A stretch of 64,000 nt of DNA, taken from positions 15,049 to 79,048 of the forward strand of contig DATFFT010000035.1 in the NCBI GenBank assembly GCA_035249905.1, written 5' to 3'. A program made the translations under genes and the position numbers. The DNA is from JAOUEA01 sp035249905 (GTDB lineage: Bacteria; Actinomycetota; UBA4738; HRBIN12). Shown one piece after another: positions 50,046 through 58,389 of the stretch. The notes beneath the pieces were generated by a model, which had not been told where the DNA came from, made no database searches, and saw only the letters and a program-made list of their open reading frames with translations. The stretch's first letter is position 1. Each line of letters opens with the position of its first letter.

Positions 50046-51671
50046 ATGGAACGACGGATCGAGGATGCGACGCATGCCGAGGCTGAGGCCACTCGTCCCT
50101 CCCAGCAACTGAGCCCCACGGTGCTCGACCCCGCCGTCGATGCACCCGATGAAGATCTGAGCGTGATCACGAGCGAGGGCGACGTCGCGGTGATCCGCGA
50201 CCTGCGCCCCGAGCCGGTGGCGAGGGTCACCGAGGCCGCACCGCCGGTCACGGTGCCCGACGAGGCGCCGGTCGGGGGAACCGACGGCGGAACCCAGACC
50301 CGGTACCGTCTGCTCGCCGCCGGACACATCGCGAGCGACATCCTGTGCCTCAACCTCACCCTGTTCGCGACCGGCCTGCTCGACCAGATCGTCGTGGCTC
50401 GGTCGCTCGTGCCGCTCAGCTGGCTGCTGGCGATCGTCGGCACTCTCGCGTGGGTCGGCATCTTCCATGCGTTCGGCCTCTACGCCACGAAGAACCTGTC
50501 CTCATCCGAGGAGATCCGGCGGATCGTCGCGGCCTCGTCGGTCGGGGCGGCCATGCTGATGATCTTCGGGGCCGGCGGATTGCAGGCCGACCCCGGCAGG
50601 CTCGGAGGCGCGTTCCTGCTCCTGGTCGGCCTGGAGCTGTCGAGCCGACTCGGGTGGCGGCGCTACGCGCGCGCTCTCCGGCAGAGGGGGCTCCTCGCGT
50701 ATCGGACCATCGTGATCGGCTCGGCCCACGACGCCGCAGCCGTGTCGAGGGCGCTGATCGACGACGATCGCAGCGGGTTCTTCCCGGTGGGCCGTGTTGC
50801 TCCCGAGCAGGGAGCCGAGGCGCCGGGGGCTCCACACTTCCTGGGTGGCATGATGGACCTGCCGGCGGTGGCCCGCGAGTGGCACGCCGAGGCCATCGTG
50901 GTCGCGTCACCTGTGCTGAGCGTGGCCGATCTGGCTGCGGTGCAGCAGCTCTCGCGCCGCGAACACCTCGCGCTGCGCCTCGTGGCCCGGGTGCCGCACA
51001 TGCTGACGCACCGCCTCACGCTGCAGCCGGCCGGCTCGCTCATGACGGTGGCCGTGCGGCCGGCCGAGCTGACGGGCACGGAGGTGGCGCTCAAGCGAGG
51101 TTTCGACGTCGTGGCCGGCACCCTGGCTCTCGTCGTGTCCCTGCCGATCCAGCTGGCGGTGGGCGCGATCATCGGCCTCACCTCGAGGGGTCCGGTGCTC
51201 TTCCGCCAGCAGCGTGTCACCAAAGACAACCGGGTGTTCACCGTCTACAAGTTCCGCACGATGGTGCATGGTGCCGACGGGGCCCTGGACGAGCGGGGCG
51301 TCGACCGCACCCAGCCGTTCTTCAAGGGCGGCGACGCGCCGCCCGTGACCCGCGCCGGCAGGATGCTCAGGGCGCTCAGTCTCGACGAGCTGCCGCAGCT
51401 CTGGAACGTCGTGAAGGGCGACATGAGCCTCGTCGGCCCCCGGCCGCTGCCGGCGGAGCAGGTTGTGGCGAACCCCGAACTCCTCGGTCCCCGCCACGAG
51501 GTGCGCGCAGGTCTCACCGGATGGTGGCAGGTCAACGGCCGCAGCGACGTGAGCCCCCAGGAAGCGATCGACCAGGATCTGTTCTACATCGAGAACTGGT
51601 CCCTCTCCCTCGACCTCTACGTCATCGGCCGAACGGTGGGCGTGTTGCTGTTCCGCCGGGGCGCCCGGTGA
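50046..51671 (+). CDS. Exopolysaccharide initiating sugar-phosphate transferase (polyprenyl glycosylphosphotransferase, WcaJ/WbaP type)
   Basis: Transfers the first sugar phosphate to the lipid carrier. The 541-residue protein has a cytoplasmic N-terminal tail of about 90 residues, four spans, a CoA/Rossmann-like middle (YRTIVIGSAHDAAAVSRALI), a fifth hairpin helix (KRGFDVVAGTLALVVSLPI) and the bacterial transferase domain: GPVLFRQQRVTKDNRVFTVYKFRTM, SLDELPQLWNVVKGDMSLVGPRP and GLTGWWQVNGRSD. Its stop overlaps the next GTG (GTGA). Likely starts the glycan whose assembly genes lie at 28.6-34.6 kb and here. Confidence 0.93.
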   Translation: MERRIEDATHAEAEATRPSQQLSPTVLDPAVDAPDEDLSVITSEGDVAVIRDLRPEPVARVTEAAPPVTVPDEAPVGGTDGGTQTRYRLLAAGHIASDILCLNLTLFATGLLDQIVVARSLVPLSWLLAIVGTLAWVGIFHAFGLYATKNLSSSEEIRRIVAASSVGAAMLMIFGAGGLQADPGRLGGAFLLLVGLELSSRLGWRRYARALRQRGLLAYRTIVIGSAHDAAAVSRALIDDDRSGFFPVGRVAPEQGAEAPGAPHFLGGMMDLPAVAREWHAEAIVVASPVLSVADLAAVQQLSRREHLALRLVARVPHMLTHRLTLQPAGSLMTVAVRPAELTGTEVALKRGFDVVAGTLALVVSLPIQLAVGAIIGLTSRGPVLFRQQRVTKDNRVFTVYKFRTMVHGADGALDERGVDRTQPFFKGGDAPPVTRAGRMLRALSLDELPQLWNVVKGDMSLVGPRPLPAEQVVANPELLGPRHEVRAGLTGWWQVNGRSDVSPQEAIDQDLFYIENWSLSLDLYVIGRTVGVLLFRRGAR

Positions 51672-52528
51672 GCGTGCCCGAAACCGTTCCGCCCGCACCC
51701 GACCGGGGTGCACCGGGGCGGCTCGTCCAGGTCCCGGGGCCGGGGAACGAAGGCTTGGAGCACCGATCGATCCTCGGCATGCGCGTCGATGCGACCACCT
51801 ATGACGACGCGATCGGTCGCATCATCGACTGGGCTCGTCGTGGCGAACATCGCACGGTGGGCGTGGCAACGGTGAACAACGTGATGGAGTCGCACGACGA
51901 TCGAGGTTTCCGCGAGGTGATGAACGACTGCGACCTCGTGACCCCCGACGGCATGCCGCTCGTGTGGGGCCTGCGGCTGCTGTCGGTGTCGCACGCGACG
52001 CGCGTCTACGGACCCGAGCTCACGCCTCGGCTGCTGGAGCGAGCGGCGGCCGCCGGCGTCGCGGTCGGGTTCTACGGCGGGAGCCAGCAGGTCATCGACT
52101 CACTCCTCGAGGTCGCGGCCCAGCGGTGGCCCGCGCTCGACGTCGCATACGCGACCAGCCCACCGTTCCGGCCCCTCGATCGACACGAGGACGACGAGGT
52201 CGTCCGGGCGATCGTGGACAGCGGGGTCCAAGTGCTCTTCGTGGGCCTCGGGTGCCCGAAGCAGGAACGCTGGATGCAGGAGCATCGCGATCGGCTGCCG
52301 CTCGTGCAGGTCGGCGTGGGGGCCGCGTTCGATTTCCTGGCCGGCACGAAGCGGCAGGCGCCGGCCGTTCTCCAACGTGCCGGACTCGAGTGGGTGTTCC
52401 GCCTCGCGACCGAACCCCGACGGTTGTGGAAGCGGTACCTCCGGCACAACCCGAGGTTCGTGATGTCGTTCGGGGCGCAGGTCCTGCGCGCTCGGTTCGG
52501 GCGCGGTCAAGGCGGTCCGACGAACTGA
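51668..52528 (+). CDS. WecG/TagA/CpsF glycosyltransferase (GT26)
   Basis: Adds the second sugar to the lipid-linked intermediate. The 286-residue protein has GMRVDATTYDDAIGRIIDW, the family motif VATVNNVMESHDDRGF, CDLVTPDGMPLVW (catalytic Asp), the FYGGSQQVIDSL strand and VFVGLGCPKQERWM with VGVGAAFDFLAGTKRQAP. An N-terminal tail of about 38 residues precedes the domain. GTG 51668 overlaps the transferase stop; coupled translation fits consecutive steps. Confidence 0.92.
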   Translation: MSVPETVPPAPDRGAPGRLVQVPGPGNEGLEHRSILGMRVDATTYDDAIGRIIDWARRGEHRTVGVATVNNVMESHDDRGFREVMNDCDLVTPDGMPLVWGLRLLSVSHATRVYGPELTPRLLERAAAAGVAVGFYGGSQQVIDSLLEVAAQRWPALDVAYATSPPFRPLDRHEDDEVVRAIVDSGVQVLFVGLGCPKQERWMQEHRDRLPLVQVGVGAAFDFLAGTKRQAPAVLQRAGLEWVFRLATEPRRLWKRYLRHNPRFVMSFGAQVLRARFGRGQGGPTN

Positions 52529-52590
52529 CGATGTGGAAGACGGCTCCTGGTGAGCCGTCCTCGACGACGCGGATCGGTGGGAGGCGACGG

Positions 52591-53916
52591 ATGCGGGTAG
52601 GTGTCATCGGAACCGGGCACGTAGGGCTGATCACGTGTGCCTCGTTCGCTGCGGTCGGCCACGATGTGGTGGGGACCGATGCCGACCGGTCGAAGATCGA
52701 TGCCCTCAGCACGGGCGACATGCCGTTCCACGAGCCCGGGGTCGCCGATTCCATCAGAGCGGGCATGGCGAGCGGCCGGTTGTCCTTCTCCCATGAGACC
52801 GCGGACGCCGTCCGTGAGGCCGACGTGGTGTTCGTCTGCGTCGGAACTCCGGCGCGGGCGAGCGGCGAGGCGAACCTCGTCGCGGTGGAGCAGGCGGCAC
52901 GCGAGGTCGTCGCGCACGCGCCGGCGGGGCTGGTCATCGCCGAGAAGTCGACCGTGCCCGCAGGCACGGCGGATCGCCTCACCAGGTCGGTCGCCCTGCA
53001 ACGACCGGATATCGCCGGATCGGTGGAGGTCGTATCGAACCCCGAGTTCCTGCGCGAGGGCCACGCCTTGCATGATGCGATGCATCCCGAGCGCATCCTC
53101 GTGGGCGCCGGCTCCGACACCGCATTCGACGTGATGCGTCGCCTCTACGAGCCGTTCACGTCGGAGGGCGCTCGGCTCATCGAGACCGATATCCGCACCG
53201 CCGAGCTCGCCAAACACGCCTGCAACGCCTTCCTGGCGCTGAAGATCTCGTATGCGAACGCCCTCGCTCGACTGTGCGAGCGGGCCGATGCCGATGTCGA
53301 AGCCGTGACCGAGGTGATGGGGGCCGACTCGCGTATCGGACCCGCCTTCCTGAACGCCGGGCTCGGCTACGGCGGGTACTGCTTCCCGAAGGACCTCGTG
53401 GCCTTCGACCATCTGGCGTCCTCGCTCGGCTATGACTTCGCGATGCTGCGCGAGGTCGCCCGGATCAACGACGAGGCGATCGACGCCACCGTGGAGAAGG
53501 TTCGTGATGCGCTCTGGAACCTCGAGGACAAGCGCGTGGCGCTGCTCGGGCTCGCGTTCAAGCCCGGAACCGACGACGTCAGGATCGCGCCTGCGCTGAC
53601 GCTCGCCCAACGACTCCGGGAGCTCGGCGCCACCGTCGTCGGGTACGACCCGCACGCGGTCGAGAGCGCCGTTCGAGCGCAACCCGAGCTCGAGGTCGCT
53701 CCGACCGCGTACGAGGCGGCCCGCGAGGCTCACTGCGTCGTGCTCTGCACGGAGTGGGAGGAGTTCCAGGAGCTCGATTTCGACAAGCTCGGGGAGATCA
53801 TGGCCACTCGCGTGTTCGTCGACGGCCGCAACGCGATCGATGGGGAGCGCGCGGTTGCGCACGGGTTCCACTTCTACCCGACCGGGCGGCGACCCTTGAC
53901 CCCCGGCCGTGCCTAG
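52591..53916 (+). CDS. ugd: UDP-glucose 6-dehydrogenase
   Basis: Oxidises UDP-glucose to UDP-glucuronate with two NAD+. The 441-residue protein has GVIGTGHVGLITCASFA at the N terminus, the Glu in SNPEFLREG, the catalytic Cys in GYGGYCFPKDLVAF (about residue 268) and the C-terminal GLAFKPGTDDVR. GGGAGG before the ATG. Its product is the substrate of the enzyme encoded by the overlapping next gene. GDP-mannose dehydrogenase is the less likely alternative. Confidence 0.92.
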   Translation: MRVGVIGTGHVGLITCASFAAVGHDVVGTDADRSKIDALSTGDMPFHEPGVADSIRAGMASGRLSFSHETADAVREADVVFVCVGTPARASGEANLVAVEQAAREVVAHAPAGLVIAEKSTVPAGTADRLTRSVALQRPDIAGSVEVVSNPEFLREGHALHDAMHPERILVGAGSDTAFDVMRRLYEPFTSEGARLIETDIRTAELAKHACNAFLALKISYANALARLCERADADVEAVTEVMGADSRIGPAFLNAGLGYGGYCFPKDLVAFDHLASSLGYDFAMLREVARINDEAIDATVEKVRDALWNLEDKRVALLGLAFKPGTDDVRIAPALTLAQRLRELGATVVGYDPHAVESAVRAQPELEVAPTAYEAAREAHCVVLCTEWEEFQELDFDKLGEIMATRVFVDGRNAIDGERAVAHGFHFYPTGRRPLTPGRA

Positions 53917-54853
53917 AGCGCTCGTCACCGGCGGAGCCGGCTTCCTGGGATCGCACCTCTGCGATCGGTTGCTGGCCGACGGCTGGGCCGTCATCGCGTT
54001 CGACTCGTTGATCACGGGGCGGCGAGAGAACCTCCGCGATGCGGAGCGCGATCCGCTGTTCAGCTTCGCCGAGCACGACGTCACGCTCGAGCCCCCCGAC
54101 CCCGGTCCACTCGATTGGGTGCTGCACTTCGCGTCGCCGGCGTCGCCGCCCGACTACTTCGACCACCCGATCGAGACGTTGCGCGTCGGCGCGCTGGGCA
54201 CGATGCGCGCCCTCGACCTGGCGCGAGAACGGGACGCGGGATTCCTGCTGGCCTCGACATCGGAGGTCTACGGCGATCCCGCGGTCCATCCTCAAGCGGA
54301 GACGTACTGGGGAAACGTGAACCCGGTCGGACCGAGGTCCGTCTACGACGAGTCGAAGCGGTACGCCGAGGCTCTGACGACGGCCTACATGCGGACCTAC
54401 GGTCTGCGCACGAAGATCGTCCGCATCTTCAACACCTTCGGCCCCCGAATGCGCAAGAACGACGGCCGGGCGGTGCCGAACTTCATCTTCCAGGCGCTCA
54501 ACGGGCGGCCGCTCACGGTCCACGGGGACGGCTCACAGACACGTTCATTGTGCTACGTCGACGACCTGATCGAGGGGTTCCGGCGGTTCCTCGACGTGGA
54601 CCAGGCCGGACCGATGAACCTCGGCAATCCCGAGGAGGTCACGATCTTGGCGCTGGCGAACCTCGTCGCCGAGACCGTGCAGGCCCCAGGAAATGTCGAG
54701 TTCCTTCCACGGTTGGAGGACGATCCCGCGGTACGATGCCCCGACGTGACCCTCGCTCGAGCGTCGCTCGGCTGGGAGCCGAAGGTGGCCCTACGAGAGG
54801 GCTTGGAGCGAACGGTTGCGTGGGCACGCGACGCGGGTTGGGTCGATAGTTAG
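53909..54853 (+). CDS. uxs: UDP-glucuronate decarboxylase (UDP-xylose synthase)
   Basis: Converts UDP-glucuronate to UDP-xylose. The 314-residue SDR has VTGGAGFLGSHLCDRLL, HFASPASPPDYFDHP, the STSEVYGDPAVHPQ strand, and the catalytic YDESKRYAE, all characteristic of UXS, with GPRMRKNDGRAVPNFIFQAL. GTG 53909 lies eight bases inside ugd, so both enzymes are co-translated. Together they supply xylose or glucuronate units for the polysaccharide. The UXS call rests on the SPASPxDY and YDExKR motifs. Confidence 0.9.
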   Translation: MPRALVTGGAGFLGSHLCDRLLADGWAVIAFDSLITGRRENLRDAERDPLFSFAEHDVTLEPPDPGPLDWVLHFASPASPPDYFDHPIETLRVGALGTMRALDLARERDAGFLLASTSEVYGDPAVHPQAETYWGNVNPVGPRSVYDESKRYAEALTTAYMRTYGLRTKIVRIFNTFGPRMRKNDGRAVPNFIFQALNGRPLTVHGDGSQTRSLCYVDDLIEGFRRFLDVDQAGPMNLGNPEEVTILALANLVAETVQAPGNVEFLPRLEDDPAVRCPDVTLARASLGWEPKVALREGLERTVAWARDAGWVDS

Positions 54854-54899
54854 GGCTCACCCGCTCGAGGCCGGACGGGCAGTGTACGAAGGAGGATCC

Positions 54900-55016
54900 G
54901 TGGCTCGTTCGCACGACCGAAATAGGTCGTTCGATGGGTTGCCTATCGTAGCTCGAACGGCCTATCATGCCCCCCAGATCAGGCGACACGGACGTGCGGG
55001 TTCCGTGTACCAATAG
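54900..55016 (+). CDS. Possible 38-residue protein
   Basis: GTG 54900 follows AAGGAGG at four bases and opens a 38-codon frame rich in Arg/His with no hydrophobic segment. The ribosome site is the main support; the frame crosses the promoter and leader hairpin of the next gene, which argues against it. Confidence 0.2.
   Translation: MARSHDRNRSFDGLPIVARTAYHAPQIRRHGRAGSVYQ
54962..54967 (+). promoter_or_regulatory. -10 box TATCAT for the small surface-protein gene
   Basis: TATCAT in the GCCTATCATGCCCCCC context predicts a start near 54974 and a leader of about 55 nt that contains a 7-bp hairpin (54986-55008). Confidence 0.5.
54986..55008 (+). repeat. Leader hairpin before the small surface-protein gene
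   Basis: ACACGGA-(9 nt)-TCCGTGT, perfect 7-bp arms, in the predicted 5' leader about 20 bp before the start codon. It may protect the mRNA or modulate translation. Confidence 0.45.
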
Positions 55017-55028
55017 AAGGGAACGTGC

Positions 55029-55271
55029 ATGAAGAGGGCTGCTGCGGTTCTGGTCGGCGCGACCGCGTTGATGGTTTCGATGTTCGCCGGCACCGCGTTC
55101 GCGCAGTACACGAGTTCCCCCGAGGTCGAGGCCGTGGTGCAGGGGTCGGGAGGCGGCACCGCGTTCACCGGCGGAGACGCCTCGACGGCTGCGCTCGTAG
55201 CGATCGCACTGGTTGCGGTGGGCCTCGTTGCCTTGTTCGTCGCGCGGCGCCGTGCCACGGCGTCGTCGTAA
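55029..55271 (+). CDS. Small LPXTG-like cell-surface protein
   Basis: An 80-residue exported protein. The signal peptide ends AGTAFA-Q (about residue 25), only about 20 residues of exposed chain follow, then TAFTGGDAS, a hydrophobic helix and an RRRATASS tail. AFTG plus helix plus arginines is the layout of LPXTG-like sortase substrates (xxFTG variants). No sortase gene is in the window. The very short exposed part suggests a surface cap or an abundant wall component. Strong -10 before and perfect terminator after suggest high, independent expression. Confidence 0.7.
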   Translation: MKRAAAVLVGATALMVSMFAGTAFAQYTSSPEVEAVVQGSGGGTAFTGGDASTAALVAIALVAVGLVALFVARRRATASS

Positions 55272-55304
55272 GGCACGACCTCGTCGAAACGACGGATCTT
55301 CGAA

Positions 55305-55335
55305 GATGCCCCGGAGCCTCGGGCTCCGGGGCATC
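55305..55335. terminator. Perfect bidirectional terminator hairpin
   Basis: 14-bp arms (55305-55318 and 55322-55335) with a TCG loop, perfectly complementary and GC-rich. It lies between the convergent surface-protein and DUF4012 genes and can serve both strands. No T-tract. Confidence 0.8.
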
Positions 55336-55394
55336 CGTGCGTTCACGAGCATCGCTGTGGTGTTCGTTCGACTCGGCTCTGTTCCGTGATCGGA

Positions 55395-57416
55395 TCAGCC
55401 GACCAGTCGCTGGACGTTCCTCCACCAGCGCAGCGGTAAAGGTGCGCGGAAGCGCACCGATAGCTCGACCCGGCCCTCGGGCGCCGCTCGCCAGACTGCC
55501 GCGCCGTCCTCGATCTCCATGGGCTCGCTCGTCCAGATGATCTCGGTGCTCGCGGGTGGGCGCACCACGACCTCGTAGCTCGTCGGTTCGATCGTGGTCT
55601 GTGGCAGCACCGTGAGCCGGTAGACGCCGCCCGACGAGTTCCCGCTCCAGACGTCGTCGCGATGCGTGACGATCTCGAGGGTCGAGGTCGCTCCGCTCGG
55701 TGTCGTGAAGAAGTCCTGGTGCCGGGGCCGGCCGAGCTCCTCGCCGACCCGCATCGGCTGGTCCTCACCGTTGCGGCGGGCCTCGATCAGCTCGCACGGC
55801 TCCGGCCCCGGGCAGGACACGGTGACGAGCGACACGTTGTCCCCGGGGACGTGTCCCTCGATGCCGGCGCCGGGTCCGATCACGTAGGTCGGGACGCCGC
55901 TCGTGGGCGAGTCGTTGCGGATCTGGACCTCGGTCCTCGCGATGGCCTCGGCGTCGCCGCCGAGCCTGACGTCGTAGCGGATCGTGCGGGTAGCGTAATA
56001 GTCCACCTTGCTCGCCGACCGGCTGTTCACGTGGACGGCGAGGAGGTCATCGCCCGGTGGCGCGCTCAATCCACCGTCGAGGCCCGCTCGCCGGAGCCCG
56101 CGTTCGACCTGCGGGTCTCGGACGTAGAGCTTGAGGTGGCCGTCGGCGAACGAGTCGGTGATGGCTCGCACCTTCTCGACCCCCGACGCTTGCGTCGCCA
56201 GGAAGCGATCGAAGGCGAGGCCGACGACGTCGCCGAGCAGGCTCTTGCGCTCCTCGCCGGACGTCGGGAGCAGCACGTACGCCTCGTTCGCGAGGAAGTC
56301 GACGACGGAACGCGCGCTCAAGGTGACGTCGAGCGACGGGACCTTCGCGGGGCCGGCGACCGCGAAGAGCTCGGCGACCGCGAAGGGGTCGGCGGTGAGG
56401 ACGCCGTCGAGGCGCTCGCCGGTCCCGAACTCGTACGTCGAGAGGGCGGCTCGGGCCGCGGACGGGAAGTCCGGGGTCATGTTCATGTCGGTCCACGCGC
56501 CGGCTCCCCCGGCCCAGTTCCAGTTTCGGCGGTAGTCGGGGTTCGGCGGCGGGATCTGTCCCGGCCGGGCCATCGGCAGGGTCAGGATCGGCTTGAACCC
56601 GCCGACCGAGAGGACACCGTCATCGGTCGTGAGGATCGCGTAGGCTCCCCAGATTCCGCCGGTGCCTCGTTGCTCGGACGGGCTCTCCGCGATCAGCAGG
56701 TAGCGTCGTTCACCGTGTGCGCCGGCGAAGGCGGGCAGCCCCTGCATCAGGTCGGCGCCGACGTCGAGGGCGCGGGCAGCGAGGGCGACCTCCTCCTCGG
56801 CCTCGAACCGGATCTCGGAGACGGTGGCCGGGATCAGCGACGACGGTGTGTTCTTCACGGCCCGGAGCGCCGCCTGGGCGTCGTCGGCGGCCGTGCGCAT
56901 CTCGTCGGTCAGCCCCTCCAGCGTCTCCACGGGGATACGCCCATCGGAGGGTGCGAGGGATCCGAGCCCGTCCGGGAGGGCGGCGATCGCGGTCGTCAGG
57001 TCGGTTGCGGCGCCGGCGAGCGTCGCGCCTGCCTCCGTGATGCCCGATGCCACGTCGAGCGATCGGCCGAGCAACGGGATCCGTGCGACGATGCCGCCCA
57101 TGCCGCCGGTCGTGCTGCCGTGTGCGTCCTCGAAGCTGCGCTGAGCCGCCCGGAAGCGGTCGAGGGCCTCCTCGAGATCGCCCGACGTCAGCGAGCGCCG
57201 GCCCCTCGACATCTCGGCCCTTGCCGCCTGCGCATCGGCCCGCACGCCGAGGCCGACGACGGCGGTCGCGACGGCGGCCACGACCAGCAGCGTGACGACG
57301 AGCCCGATCGCCCAGCGCAGCAGGCGAGGCCGCGAGCTCGCAGGCGGCTCCTCGTCCGGTCGATCGAGGTCCGGGCCGCCAGGAGTCTCGGCGGGGCGTT
57401 GCGTCGATGTCGTCAT
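55395..57416 (-). CDS. DUF4012 domain protein, membrane-anchored
   Basis: A 673-residue protein with a cytoplasmic Pro-rich N-terminal tail, one span (about 32-58, IGLVVTLLVVAAVATAVVG), then an extracytoplasmic region: helical segment (60-240) and the DUF4012 domain with RYLLIAESPSEQRGTGGIWGAYAIL, NWNWAGGAGAWTDMNMTPDFP and LDGVLTADPFAVAELF. Such proteins are common next to actinobacterial polysaccharide genes; their job is unknown. ATG 57416; a GATACGCT element near 57465-57472 may be its -10. Confidence 0.85.
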   Translation of the reverse strand: MTTSTQRPAETPGGPDLDRPDEEPPASSRPRLLRWAIGLVVTLLVVAAVATAVVGLGVRADAQAARAEMSRGRRSLTSGDLEEALDRFRAAQRSFEDAHGSTTGGMGGIVARIPLLGRSLDVASGITEAGATLAGAATDLTTAIAALPDGLGSLAPSDGRIPVETLEGLTDEMRTAADDAQAALRAVKNTPSSLIPATVSEIRFEAEEEVALAARALDVGADLMQGLPAFAGAHGERRYLLIAESPSEQRGTGGIWGAYAILTTDDGVLSVGGFKPILTLPMARPGQIPPPNPDYRRNWNWAGGAGAWTDMNMTPDFPSAARAALSTYEFGTGERLDGVLTADPFAVAELFAVAGPAKVPSLDVTLSARSVVDFLANEAYVLLPTSGEERKSLLGDVVGLAFDRFLATQASGVEKVRAITDSFADGHLKLYVRDPQVERGLRRAGLDGGLSAPPGDDLLAVHVNSRSASKVDYYATRTIRYDVRLGGDAEAIARTEVQIRNDSPTSGVPTYVIGPGAGIEGHVPGDNVSLVTVSCPGPEPCELIEARRNGEDQPMRVGEELGRPRHQDFFTTPSGATSTLEIVTHRDDVWSGNSSGGVYRLTVLPQTTIEPTSYEVVVRPPASTEIIWTSEPMEIEDGAAVWRAAPEGRVELSVRFRAPLPLRWWRNVQRLVG

Positions 57417-57514
57417 GCTGTCCGAGCTCTCGTGTGTTGGGGGGCAGGCACGCTCGGAAGGCGGAGCTCGAGCGGTCTTCGAGCGTATCACCGGGCGGGG
57501 AGCCAGGTGATTGT

Positions 57515-57520
57515 TACGCT
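57515..57520 (+). promoter_or_regulatory. -10 box TACGCT before pheA
   Basis: TACGCT, eight bases, then ATG 57529, close to the leaderless spacing of the other genes. It excludes the in-frame TTG at 57511. Confidence 0.45.
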
Positions 57521-57528
57521 TCCCGGCC

Positions 57529-58350
57529 ATGCAGGTCGCCTACCAGGGGGAACCCGGCGCCTACAGCGAGCGAGCGGTTCGGTCGCTGTTCCCCGATGCC
57601 GATCCGATGCCGTGCGCGACGGTCCGCCTGGTCTTCTCCCGGGTGACGAGCGGCGAGGCCGATCACGGCGTCGTGCCGCTCGAGAACTCCCAGGCGGGGT
57701 CCGTCAACGAGACCTACGACATGCTGCAGCACACGAGCCTGCTGCGCATCGTCGGCGAGGCGCTCATGCGTGTCGACCATGCGTTGCTGGGTGTGCCCGG
57801 CGCCCGCCTCGAGCAGGTGCGGCGCGCGCACTCCCACTGGCAGGCGCTCGCCCAGTGCGAGGATTTCTTGTCCGTGATGGGCATCGAGCCAGTGCCCGTG
57901 CACGACACGGCCGGCGCGGCGAGGCTCGTTGCCGCACGCGGCGATCGTGAGGACGCCGCTGTCGCGAGCGTCGAGGCCGGCGTGGCCGCCGGCCTGTCGG
58001 TGCTCGCCGAGCGCATCCAGACCGAGAAGGAGAACTTCACGAAGTTCGCCGCCATCTCGGCCGGCTTCCCCGACCTCGGCCCGCCCGACAAGACCTCGCT
58101 CGTGATGGCGGTCCATGACCGCCCCGGGTCCCTGCTCTCCTCGCTCCAGCCGTTCGCACAACGCGAGATCAACCTGCACAAGCTGGAATCGCGCCCCAGG
58201 CGTGGGAAGCCGTTCGAGTACGTGTTCTACGTCGATCTCATGGCGGCGGCAGACTCGTCCGGGGTCGAGGAGGCGCTCGCAGAGGTCGCCGAGCACACGT
58301 CGTTCCTGAGGGTCCTGGGAAGCTACCGATCGGCCGGCGAGCCGATCTGA
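57529..58350 (+). CDS. pheA: Prephenate dehydratase
   Basis: Makes phenylpyruvate in phenylalanine synthesis. The 273-residue monofunctional enzyme has VAYQGEPGAYSERAV at the N terminus, GVVPLENSQAGSVNETYDML, the usual T-R-F catalytic region appearing as ENFTKFAAIS (the family commonly has NxTRF, so the Arg is replaced by Lys), and a C-terminal ACT domain with the phenylalanine-binding ESRP motif (HKLESRPRRGKPFEYVFYVD). The Thr is kept, so activity is likely. Divergent from DUF4012. Confidence 0.93.
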   Translation: MQVAYQGEPGAYSERAVRSLFPDADPMPCATVRLVFSRVTSGEADHGVVPLENSQAGSVNETYDMLQHTSLLRIVGEALMRVDHALLGVPGARLEQVRRAHSHWQALAQCEDFLSVMGIEPVPVHDTAGAARLVAARGDREDAAVASVEAGVAAGLSVLAERIQTEKENFTKFAAISAGFPDLGPPDKTSLVMAVHDRPGSLLSSLQPFAQREINLHKLESRPRRGKPFEYVFYVDLMAAADSSGVEEALAEVAEHTSFLRVLGSYRSAGEPI

Positions 58351-58377
58351 CCCGCCGATCCACCCCGCCGCCCCGGA

Positions 58378-58383
58378 TACGAT
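58378..58383 (+). promoter_or_regulatory. Leaderless -10 box TACGAT before the PQQ-type propeller gene
   Basis: TACGAT, six bases, then ATG 58390. Confidence 0.55.
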
Positions 58384-58389
58384 GGCTGC

